A stretch of 64,000 nt of DNA from Mycteria americana (Eukaryota; Chordata; Aves; Ciconiiformes; Ciconiidae). Location of the stretch: NCBI RefSeq assembly GCF_035582795.1, contig NC_134373.1:25328501-25392500 (forward strand). The letters are read 5' to 3'. Of this stretch, positions 24,317 through 33,613 are shown piece by piece (position 1 is the stretch's first letter; every line of letters begins with the position of its first letter). The notes under the pieces are model-generated. The model searched no databases and was not told the DNA's origin. It saw only the letters and a list, made by a program, of their open reading frames with translations. The position numbers and the translations under genes were made by a program.

Positions 24317-25111
24317 ATAAACTAGAAATTATAATAAACTAAAACTTTTAAAACTTTGCGAATGCCTAGCACATTTAATCAGCCAGTATAAAAATATTAA
24401 AATCCAAAACTATAAATCCTAAAGATAAAGCTTGCAAGGTTTAGAAAACACTTGCCAGTCTCTAAGTCCTCTGAGAAAAAATGATTAACATTCTTCATTG
24501 CTAGAGATGTGTTGATTACAGCTCAGACTTTGGCTTGTTTATTTACAGTTTTCTAGGTCCCCTAGGAACCTATGTTTGGAGATTTGATGTCTTTGTGCCT
24601 CCCCTAGTGAAAATGGAAGCAAAAGTGCTTTATAAACATCAAATTATGCAAAAATGAATCAAAACTCATAAAAATGATGCAATAAATACTGCTAGCATCT
24701 GATAGAAATATTATCCCACGATCAGTGAGTACTTTCTTAAGTTTCTCAGTGGATTAAAGCCCCAGAGACCAGAATTGGAAATGCAATATTTTTATTTGGG
24801 TAACTTTCCAGCAAAATAAATACACACTGGTTTATAAAGAGTTGTTGTGAAACACAAGATCTGGAAAGAATTTTAAATGCTAAGAACGTTTTGGTGTATA
24901 TCTGAAATACTTTTTTGATATCACAGTGTTTCTGACATGCACAAAATCCTAAGGAAGGGAAGAACTATAGTAAAATGAGAATCGGACAGTTTTGGAAACA
25001 AGAAGGATACAAATGGTTAAATATTTGTGTGAGAATTCAAAGCTTTTATTGGTGTATTCTCTCATTTATATTAGGAACAACAAAAAACATTAAGCTGGTC
25101 CAAAACGGGAG
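24317..25111. other. Non-coding stretch after the orphan island
   Basis: AT-rich sequence containing the two AATAAA signals at its start and no recognisable gene or repeat. Confidence 0.5.
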
Positions 25112-25325
25112 AGCTAGCCTTGGAATCAGAAAATCCAAAATTATTTATTTTTTAATTTTTAAAATATTTTTATTTTATTTATGCTCTCTGCAACAAAATG
25201 TATGTCCTATATAATCTTGCAAAAGTCACACAGTCCCTCCACATCTCTGTCTCATGTCTGCGAATGGGCTCAAAAGATGGGTTCAGAAAAGTGTTGTGAA
25301 GAAGAATCAAAAAAATATTGTGAGA
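25112..25325 (+). mobile_element. Ancient MIR-like SINE relic, sense
   Basis: The left part (about 25112-25135, GAGCTAGCCTTGGAATCAGA) resembles the start of a MIR/CORE-SINE body. The right part (about 25222-25300) resembles its AAGTCACxxAxxCCTC, then TCTGT, then AATGGG, then TTGTGA core and tail. An AT-rich stretch in between (25140-25200) separates the two. Strong decay is consistent with an element older than birds. Confidence 0.42.
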
Positions 25326-28300
25326 GTATCACAGTACAGTAAAAGGAGAGGATATAAACATCCTAAACGTTTCTAATTAAATAAAAAAGGGGTTGTCTTC
25401 TTAGTCCCACTAGCATGTAAATCGGCATGTCTTGAAACAGCGCAAAATGGACCCAGAAGAATCTCAATTTATCAGATGATTGACACTTTTCCACTATCAA
25501 TTTTCAGAAATAAGAAAAAACTTTCTAATCTCCTAAGAAATACACCATAACTGGGAGATCTAGCTGGGCCTTGCTCTTAGTTCCACAAATTCACATCAGC
25601 ATTAGCATGTCTGTGCCGAACGGAGAAAGATAAATGCAGTTGCTCAACTCTACTTTGTCAGTGTTGCATGACTTGAGAACTATTTTAGCAGGGAATGCTG
25701 GGGCTTCCACAGCAAGGTCATCAGCTGGAATGAATCACCCCAGCTCGACTGAGCATCTGGCATTTCATCTCCACGACAGAAATGGATTCAAAGCCAAGGA
25801 GGGAGCTTCCATTTTTACAGCAGATCAAGGGTGATGACACTTTAATGGTTTTTTGAATTATGCAGTAGAGACACAACACCTATTAGCTCTGACGATGTAT
25901 TGAACTGTAAGTGTTAATTTGCATGTCCATGGGTCTGAGTGTCCAGCATTTACAAATAGTTTGTGATAAAGCTAAACATGATAAATTGTGAATGAAGCTC
26001 AAATACACGAACTAATTCAAAATGGCAATGTGTTGTGGTCCTTTTGTGAGAAAGGCATTTTCTCTGTGTAAAGAAAATAAACTAAAAATAGCACTGATAG
26101 GTATCTGTTGAGATATATAGTTTAAGGGTTTGGTTCGTATGGCAAAGGATTTTTAAAAATTTATTAAAATGCCTTATTCCCTGGTTCCATTAAATTACAA
26201 ATTTAAGACATCAAAAATGTAGAACTTAATATTGTATACTTGATAACAGGTAAAAAAGCCTACGCTCTTTGACTTATTCATGTACTTTCTTAAGGAAATA
26301 AGGCTCACGCCATTGTTTTGCCTACTCACCTTCTCCTTCTTCATCCCTTATGCCATTATAACTTTTGAAGCCTTCAGGCAATTTCAATCAAAGGTGATGG
26401 TGGAGCAGAGGTGTCACAGATAGGATGGCCCTAAAAGTTGCATGAAAATCAGTAGCTGAGAAAAGGTGAGAAAGCTGGTGTTCTGCTTGAGAGCCCAGCA
26501 GCTGGGGTTCAGCCTGGGCCCTTCGGCCAGACAGCGGCCCGCTGGCCAGTCAAGCACTTGAATTAAATCAGCTAACCTGTACATACGACCACGCAGAGGG
26601 TGTGGGACAGCTGAAGGTATTGCTGAAGTGATGGAAGGAGTAGGAGGAGTTTGAGACATTGGAACGACTTGCTACATATTTCATAAGCTGCAGAACTTGT
26701 CTAAAGTACAACTGTGTTTGGATTGGAAGGTTGGCATTTCATAGTTGGGAATAGTTTTGTTCCAAAAATAGGACAATTTAAGGGCATTTTAGAATAGATG
26801 CCTGAAGGATGTATCCTTCACCTTTTATTCTGAACTTGCTTAAGATATGCCTAAAGACAGTGCAATGCGTCCCTAAAGTCTGTAGAAATAAGATGTCTGT
26901 TGTCTACGTTAATTAAACTTTTAATTTTTGTTTGCATGGCAGGCAAAAAATGTTTGTTCTGAATTATCCACAAATATTTAAAATCAATGGTTTGAATTCG
27001 ATCAGGACCAACCACAGCTGGCTGGTCAAGCTGATAGAAGACACCCACAAGAATTCTTATTACGCTTCAGCCAAAGCAGGCTGGGCTTGGTGTTTTCCTC
27101 ATCTGTTTGTAGAGAATGAGAATGAATGGCAAATACTGCCCTGAAACTGAGATGAGAAAATTGAAAGGGAATGTCCTAATGAAAGAATTGTAGCTGGTCA
27201 ATATTTTATAGAGGTACAATTATTCTCTTCCTTGTTCATCTGCTTGCACAGTGAAGAATGCATTGCTAGAGAGACTCCGGGGTGGTTAGGAACTGCATGG
27301 GATGGAAGTTTTTGATAAATAATGTATGAATAGAAGTTGGATTCTTAACTACCTCCACCCTAGGATGAACATACTCCTATAATACAGCTAATTTTTGCTG
27401 TCAGTGAGAAGATGATTTAAATAAAAGGTACATGTAAAATAGACCTATAAAGCTGGACCAACAAGAGATGCCTCACAGGTTTTATGAAGACTGCTGAAAA
27501 AAACCCCAATTGCTGTTAGTATGCAATCATCTTTATTAGCTGGGCATCTTAGGGTAAAGTAAACCAGAATATAGAAAACCAGAAAATGGGGTGCTTATGT
27601 GGGAAAGGATTCTCTCAGACCTGTCTAAACACAAAGAAAAGGTTATTGCTGGCAACCAGTGTACCCAAATTCATGGTGATATGTTCAGCTGCAAACACAG
27701 AAATAGTTTTCATGAGCAGTCCCGCTGCATCTTTTGTTGACGTCCATTGCCAATAGTGGGAGCATTGCCTGGTGCACGTGAAACTTCATGAGAGGGGAAG
27801 CCCAAATGCAGAAGTATGTTAAATTCCTGTATGTTAGTGCCAGCTAAATACTTCAGTTGGACAATCTTAGAATAGTGTATAGCCCTGTAGATTTTACAAA
27901 AGTAAATTACACTGACTGCAGCTGTCAGGAGCAGCTGAGCCAGTGCAGTATATGGCTCAGCTGTAAGGCTAAACAAGGGCATGCCACATTCAGCAATGTT
28001 TCAGTGAAGCGTTGTTACACCAGGAGGGCTACTGTAAAAATACAGAATTGTAGTCACTCAGTTGAAATAAATATTTAAGAATTTGCTGAAAGGGTTAATA
28101 GCCACTAAATCTAGAGAGTTGATTTAATTGACGACAACAATTATATGATGAAAACAAAATGAAAGCGCTTTTCATCTTGGTGGCCCATTAACAATGGCCG
28201 TTTATTTAGCCTTTGTGCTTAAGAGTGTGGCCTACTGCGACCTGAATTGAAGAGTCTTTCATTTGTGTTGCAAAGCAGTCAAGGCCATATGATGGGGCTA

Positions 28301-28639
28301 AGGGTGGCATTACAACAAGGAGGTTTTGCAAGTAATTGGAACAGTGTGTGTTGGGGGTGAGGGGAAGAGCAAAGAAGTTCTTGGTTGCGGGCTTAAAGCT
28401 AGTTGCATTTCTGTAGCCCTAACACACCGTTTGGGGGTATAAAACAGATCTTTGGTTTGTTAACATTTGTACGTGAATTAGGATGCAGTACCTGGCTTCT
28501 CTGCATCCACAAGTGATGCACTGCCACTGCTTCTATTTATTTTAGTCCTTTTATGTGAATCACACTAGGCAGATTCCTAGCAAATGATTGTGGTGTCTTG
28601 CATTGCCTACAGACTGACCACACAAGGCAGACAAAGAAC
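25326..28639. other. Intergenic desert, 25.3-28.6 kb, with scattered factor motifs
   Basis: No gene is recognised. Two spots are motif-rich. A perfect octamer ATTTGCAT lies at 25917-25924 preceded by TTA. A SOX-type AACAATGG lies at 28190-28197 within a GGCCCATT/AATGGCC near-palindrome, followed near 28258-28275 by ATTTGTGTTGCAAAG, which resembles a C/EBP or POU composite. These may be fragments of conserved enhancers but could be chance. Confidence 0.3.
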
Positions 28640-28790
28640 AGAAGAGGGTGAATGTTTGACACAGTTTGCAAACTGGGGAAGTAAGGCACAGGGTAAGTCA
28701 GCGACTTGCTCACCCTCTCGCCCACATTCTGTGGTAGATCTGGTATTGGACAAAGCTCTCCCAAGACTCAAGCTAGTATCTTAACCAGAA
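28640..28790 (-). mobile_element. Ancient MIR-like SINE relic, antisense
   Basis: Read on the plus strand this is the reverse complement of a MIR-type SINE. In order it shows a GCAAACTGGGGAA segment, GGCACAGGGTAAGTCA, GACTTGCTCACC, TCTGTGGTAGATCTGGTATT, GACTCAAGCTAGTATCTTAACC. This follows, block by block, the familiar order of AAACTGAGGCACAGA, GACTTGCCCA, GTGGCAGAGCTGGGATT and GTGCCTTAACC. The order of blocks makes chance unlikely despite the decay. A short A run follows at 28789. Confidence 0.58.
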
Positions 28791-31700
28791 AAAAAAAAAT
28801 TCTTGTTCAAATATTCCCAACTGTGTCAAAGTAATAACAATTTCAGCATAAACATGTCTGTCTCAGCTTCAGCCAGTGCAAAGACCCCAAGGGGTGCAGA
28901 GTACAACCGTCCACTTGGTTCCTGGAGTGAGGTGGATTAAATATATTTCCCTCCTATTCTGCATTGCATTTGACTTTTTCTGCCTTAGGGTAGAACTCCT
29001 AATGTCTAAGTTAATCTGTAAAGCTTAAATGGGATTTCACTTCCAACACTCTTAGAGTCAGTGGATAACCATTGATTGGGTTTAACTGAGTTGCCCTAAA
29101 ACTCCTCTGACATGGCAGCACATACAGTGCTTCTCAGGCTTTTGCAGCAACAGCTTAACTGTGTTTTCATCATATTTTAATCAGTCCTGACCAGTTAGAC
29201 TATAACTATGATAAAGAAATAATGTAAAAAAAAAAAAAGTAGAATTTAATATTGTTCTATCAGTAGTGAGTGAAATCTGGCCATGGACAAAATTATGGAT
29301 TACTGTGTTCCCTAACATTCACAAAGCCACAGTATCTACATTTGTACCGGTGCAGTGTGTAGGAAGACAGCTTTAAAAGAAGAAAAAAAAAATCTTCTTG
29401 TTACTTTGTTGGGTATCTACTAGCCTTCAAAACACAATTCAGTGTTTACCTTCCTTCTTAATCCTATACTTTGTGTAGTGTGTAAATGAGGGAAGCATTT
29501 TTAACCTTGTGAGTATTTAGTTATGACGGCAGGAGCTAGTACCGCCAGACAGCATAACCAGTTTCGATTTAAAAGTGTTTGTTTGCCCTTGCTATGAACA
29601 TAGAATAAGCAATTAAAAACAAACATTTCCATCAGTATGAAAAGTTAAGAAATTAGTCATTTGGTTTAAAGTTTCTTCTGCAATGCCATCCTGTCTGTAT
29701 TGCACAACTTGCATTCATATTACTAAGTTGGCTGAATAATCAACATATTAAAAAGATACAAGCAGAGACTGCCCTGAGTGATGCTAAATTAAGATTTTTT
29801 TTTGCCTAAGAATTCTTCGCTGATCCACTCTTAATACAGTAAACACATTCAATACCATTTTAAAAAATGAAAAAAATTACTGTAACTGAAGCTCATGTAA
29901 ATTATTCCAATAAAATAATTATATTTTCTAACCTGATTTTAATAAAAACTGAGCATCATTTGCAAATTCTCATTAATCATCAGTGGGATCACTGCACTGT
30001 AAAAGTTTGTAGTATTAAGTTGCAGGCTTATTTTTTAAATTCAATGATAAATATTAAACTCTATCAATTTTGAACTTCCGCAACATCAGAATGTTGCTAA
30101 ATAAATTAGAGCTGATATTCCAATGGAAGTAGATCTTTAATTAGAAAAGACTCTGGTTGAAAATGGAACCAAATTGGTTTCAACTTTACATTAACAGTGA
30201 CACATGTTTGGGGATGAGATTAAGCTTCAGAGCAAAAGACCTCATTTGGGAAAGTTCTAAGTCTCTGCAAGGAGAGACTGGGAAGGAACTTGGAGATCAG
30301 CTTTAGCTGTTACAGTTGTAATCAAATACTCTCTTAGCCAGATTTCTTCTTTCATCACTTTCAGGAGCCGTTGTGGCAGAGTGCATTGCTGCTCCTCTCG
30401 CTGGCAGCCATCAGCCATTCTCAGTAACTTGACACAACTAAGCTGGAGACTGTTGCAGTTGTAAATGCTGGAATGATATAGGCTGCACTTCCCCTCTCCT
30501 CATTTCCTAGAGATCTTTTTCTTCTGGATGCTTCTCTCCCCATTCATGATTGCACAACGTACTTGTGACAACCACGGTAGCTGTTTACATGAAGATGGAT
30601 TCTAGGAAAACACTTCTATTTCTAGCTGTCTTCAGTACAATATGTGTTTTCTTTCAGATCTCATTCTTTCCTTCTCCTCAGGAAAATCTCCACAAAACAC
30701 ATCCCTCAGCTATCAGTCTTTATTTCTTCTTCTTGCTTGTTCTGTTTTTCTCAGAAGGAAACTAAGTGTACTAGCACCCGTAACCTGTCAGCTTAAGAGA
30801 GGCCAGCACCACATTCTCTGTAGTTCAACCCAGAACTTCAAACCACAGTTTGGCAGTTCTTAAAGCAATCTATAACACTATCATCATGTATCTGGGCTGT
30901 AGCAACACATTTCCCCATGAAGCTCTGAAACTTCATTTCTACTATCCTCTGACCATGCACTACCCTGGAGCCATATTACCTTGCATTCGTCAGATATAAT
31001 TGCAGCCTGTATGCTTTTTCCACTGCGTAAACGCCAGTACAGTCAACAGAAGGCAGCTGATTTTGGCCATGGCCATTTCAGCTTTTCCAGATGCACATTC
31101 TTAAACCCCTCAAATACCTGATATTTGTGTTCTGCTCAACTTTTCTCTAACTTTAATCTTTGTCCCTCCCACAGAAAGTTACCATCGTGGACACAAAAAT
31201 ATTACCAACTCATATGCTTTCTGTGTTTGTCCTTCTTTTCATAGTCATTCTAGCTGTGTGTTAACAAAAAAAAAACTAACAAAAAAACTCAAACCAATCC
31301 AAACAAAAACTCCCAAACCTCAGAAGCTTCCATGCCTCTTTCCTGGAGAAAAAGCTGTCTCCTAAAGATGCAACTAGTCTTTTAATCTGTGTGAACCATA
31401 AAGCATACACAAATTTCTTCCCTGGAAAAAACTTGTAAAGCGATGTTAATGGCTAGCCAGGAGAGCTGCAATGTCATTTGCGTAATTGTCCTCTGCTCAG
31501 CTGGAATTTGGAAGAATATCTGCAGTTACCTCTCATTGCTCAGCCTGCACCAGGGATTCATGGCTGCACAAAGGCTGCCTTTGCTATTGCACTGGGATGC
31601 TTGTAAATCCTTAAGGTTTTTGATCTTTCTTTCCTTTCTTTCCACTGTTATCACACTTAGCTTGGCTGATGCTAATACACTCAGGAGTTTTGGCGGACTT

Positions 31701-32189
31701 TACGTATATGTTTTATTAATAAAACAGTGCTGCGAGGCAAAAATGATTGTGATTAGTGTGACAAGGAAACGGCATCTGCTTAATACTCTGAGGATCGGTT
31801 TATCTCTGGGTAGAAAAGAGACATATTTGTCAGAAGTAAACCCACTGGGCTAAGTGGGTATTTACAAATAACAGTGGATTATAGTGTGCTGCTGGTCCCT
31901 ACTTCCAATGTTTGGGAAATCATCTTTCAGAGAGAAAATATTCAAGTGAAAAAAATTGTAACTACTATCGACTAGAAAAGGAATGTTTCCTGTTTGAGAA
32001 TGAAGTGTACGCAGCACCGCTGGCAAAAGTACAAATTAAAGGATGCACGATGGGCCAGACGGAGAATTTGGTCTGGTTTTGTGGTTGCCGTTCTGTAAAC
32101 TGGTTTAGCACTGCAGTCCCTGCGGCTCCTAGCAGATAAATGGACCCTCCACCGCCAGGCAGAACCGAAGCCAACTGCAGTTTTCCCGA
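28791..32189. other. Immediate upstream flank of RBMS1
   Basis: AT-rich non-coding DNA leading to the RBMS1 island. A-runs occur near 29227 and 31268-31275. No exon, young repeat or second CpG cluster is visible. GC content climbs sharply from about 32130. Confidence 0.5.
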
Positions 32190-32244
32190 ATTGCATCCGA
32201 TCCTCCCCTAAAGCCCGCGCCCCGCACCACCGCTCGGCAACGAG

Positions 32245-32268
32245 ATGCACAAAGGGCAAAGGCGATAA
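32245..32268 (+). other. Upstream mini-ORF in the RBMS1 leader region
   Basis: An ATG at 32245 followed by seven sense codons and TAA. It matters only if transcription starts left of 32245, which is unknown. Confidence 0.3.
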
Positions 32269-32313
32269 CAAAGCGCAACCCGGCTAATTAGGTCAGAGCC
32301 GAGCCGTGTGCGG

Positions 32314-32532
32314 ATGCGACCGCTGCAGCCCTCCTCCTCCTCCGGAACGTGGAAACCCCCCGCTCCGCTCCGCTCCCCGCCGGGCACCGCAGCTCTTCCC
32401 GGCGCCGCAGCGGCCCTTCGGCCGAGCGCCGCCGCTCGCTGCCCGCCGCGGAAAAGCTCCCCCTGCCCCGCGGGGTTGCCCCGCCGCCGGGCCGGGGCCG
32501 GGGCTCGCACGGCGGGCGCCGAGCGGGGCTAA
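32314..32532 (+). other. Upstream ORF in the RBMS1 5' leader
   Basis: ATG at 32314 opens 72 codons ending at TAA 32530-32532, about 390 bases before the RBMS1 start and in a different frame. Its context is weak (C at -3, C at +4), so scanning ribosomes would often pass it. The product is Pro/Ala/Arg-rich and has no recognisable domain. If it lies inside the mRNA it could damp translation of RBMS1. Confidence 0.35.
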
Positions 32533-32540
32533 GCACCGCC

Positions 32541-32592
32541 CCTCGCCCCCTCTCTCCCTCCGCCTTCCCTCCCTGCCTCCCTCCCTCCCTCC
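32541..32592 (+). repeat. CCTC-type polypyrimidine tract in the RBMS1 leader
   Basis: An uninterrupted run of C and T apart from a few G, ending in four CCCT units (32577-32592). The complementary strand is a long purine tract. Such tracts vary in length and can form triplex DNA; they are common in CpG promoters. Confidence 0.8.
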
Positions 32593-32926
32593 GCCAGCCC
32601 TGCCCCGCCGCCTGGCACCGCCGCCGCGGCCGCCCCGAGCGCTCCCCGCGCCGCCGCTCCGCCAGCCGGCCCGCCGCCGCCGCTGCTCGGCCCCGGCCGG
32701 GCGGGGACTTGGCAGGAACTCCCGGGGAGAGAGCGAGAGTGCCTGCCCCCGCTGCCGCCGCTCCGCTGTGGCTTTTGGGCGGAGGAGGAGGAAGGTCTGG
32801 GCTCGGCCGAGGAGCAGCCGCCGCCGCCGGAGAGGAAGAGGCAGGAGGCAGAGAAAGACGGAGAGGCGGCTGGAGCCCCCCAAAGTGCCCCCCCATCCCT
32901 GCACTGCAGGCTACATTTCCAGCTTC

Positions 32927-33001
32927 ATGGGCAAAGTGTGGAAACAGCAGATGTACCCCCAGTACACCACCTACTACTACCCCCAGTATCTGCAGGCGAA
33001 G
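32927..33001 (+). CDS. RBMS1: RBMS1 exon 1, first 25 codons (partial gene)
   Basis: First coding exon of RNA-binding motif, single-stranded-interacting protein 1, a nuclear and cytoplasmic protein that binds single-stranded DNA and AU-rich RNA through two RRM domains and was first described at the MYC upstream region. The 25 codons begin [13 protein letters not shown] and end [10 protein letters not shown], matching the vertebrate protein as I recall it except for one Ala/Thr change near residue 14. The paralogue RBMS3 begins differently (MGKRLDQ) and RBMS2 is unrelated here. The exon ends in phase 0 at AAG, directly followed by a consensus donor GTAGGG at 33002. The start has T at -3 but G at +4, and no ATG lies upstream in the same frame after the stop at 32285. 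The RRM exons lie beyond the window. Confidence 0.95.
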
Positions 33002-33007
33002 GTAGGG
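33002..33007 (+). other. RBMS1: Splice donor of RBMS1 intron 1
   Basis: AAG followed by GTAGGG right after codon 25, the point where the conserved protein sequence stops. It opens an intron in phase 0 that runs past the end of the window. Confidence 0.92.
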
Positions 33008-33080
33008 TACGGCACGCCGGGCGGCGCGGAGCGGCGCGGCGGGGCTGAGGCTGGCCCCGCTCCAGGGCGGCTGGCCGGGG

Positions 33081-33122
33081 CCGAGCCCGAGCCCGAGTCC
33101 GAGTCCGAGTCCGAGCCCGAGC
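33081..33122 (+). repeat. Hexamer repeat CCGAG(C/T), seven units
   Basis: Seven tandem six-base units CCGAGY in the order C, C, T, T, T, C, C at the last base, just inside intron 1 of RBMS1 and in the CpG island. If read through it would encode alternating Glu with Pro or Ser. It is probably length-variable. Confidence 0.9.
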
Positions 33123-33575
33123 CCGGACGGGGGCTCCGCGACGCGGGGCACGGCCCGGGGAGGCGGTCAGGTTGCACCAGGGGACGGAGACAGGAAAGAG
33201 CCGGCAGCCCCTTCCTGCCGCCCGCCGCCGCCCGGGGAGCGCCGCCGGGAGCCCCCGGGCCGCCCGCCGCCGCCGCGCTCCCCGCCGCGCTCCCACCCCT
33301 TCCCTTCGCTGCCGACTGTGCCGTCTCCGACCTGTCTCCTTCCCTCTCGCCTTCCCCCTCCCGCCGGCGGTCCCTCCTCTTCCCCAGGGCTCTCGGCGTG
33401 TCTCCTCCTTCCCAACCACGTCCTCGGCCACCCCGCTGCAAAGCGGAGCTCTGCGGAGCCCCGCTCCCGCTGCCTTCACCTAGCGCAGCCTCCTTGAACG
33501 CCGGGCAGCGACCCAAACTTCAGCCGGCAGGCCCCAGCCGGGGGCCGTCCGCTGTCCGCGGCCGCGCTTTCAGCT

Positions 33576-33613
33576 GGGGCGGGGGTGCCCTGACATCCTG
33601 GGGGGTGGCAGGG
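33576..33613 (+). other. Possible G-quadruplex in the start of RBMS1 intron 1
   Basis: Four G runs on the transcribed-RNA-like strand (GGGG, GGGGG, GGGGGG, GGG) with loops of 1, 14 and 5 bases. The middle loop is long, so stability is uncertain. Confidence 0.35.

Noticed and set aside
26932-27144. A 70-codon frame containing YPQIFKINGLNS, first thought to be a conserved exon
   Set aside because: No family match on reflection, no clear donor, and the flanks are ordinary AT-rich desert.
32288-33151. Long minus-strand frames opposite the RBMS1 island (up to 287 codons, one with a Leu-Gly repeat)
   Set aside because: Stop-poor CpG-island sequence opens all frames; the Leu-Gly run is the reverse of the CCGAG hexamer repeat. 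No domain is present.
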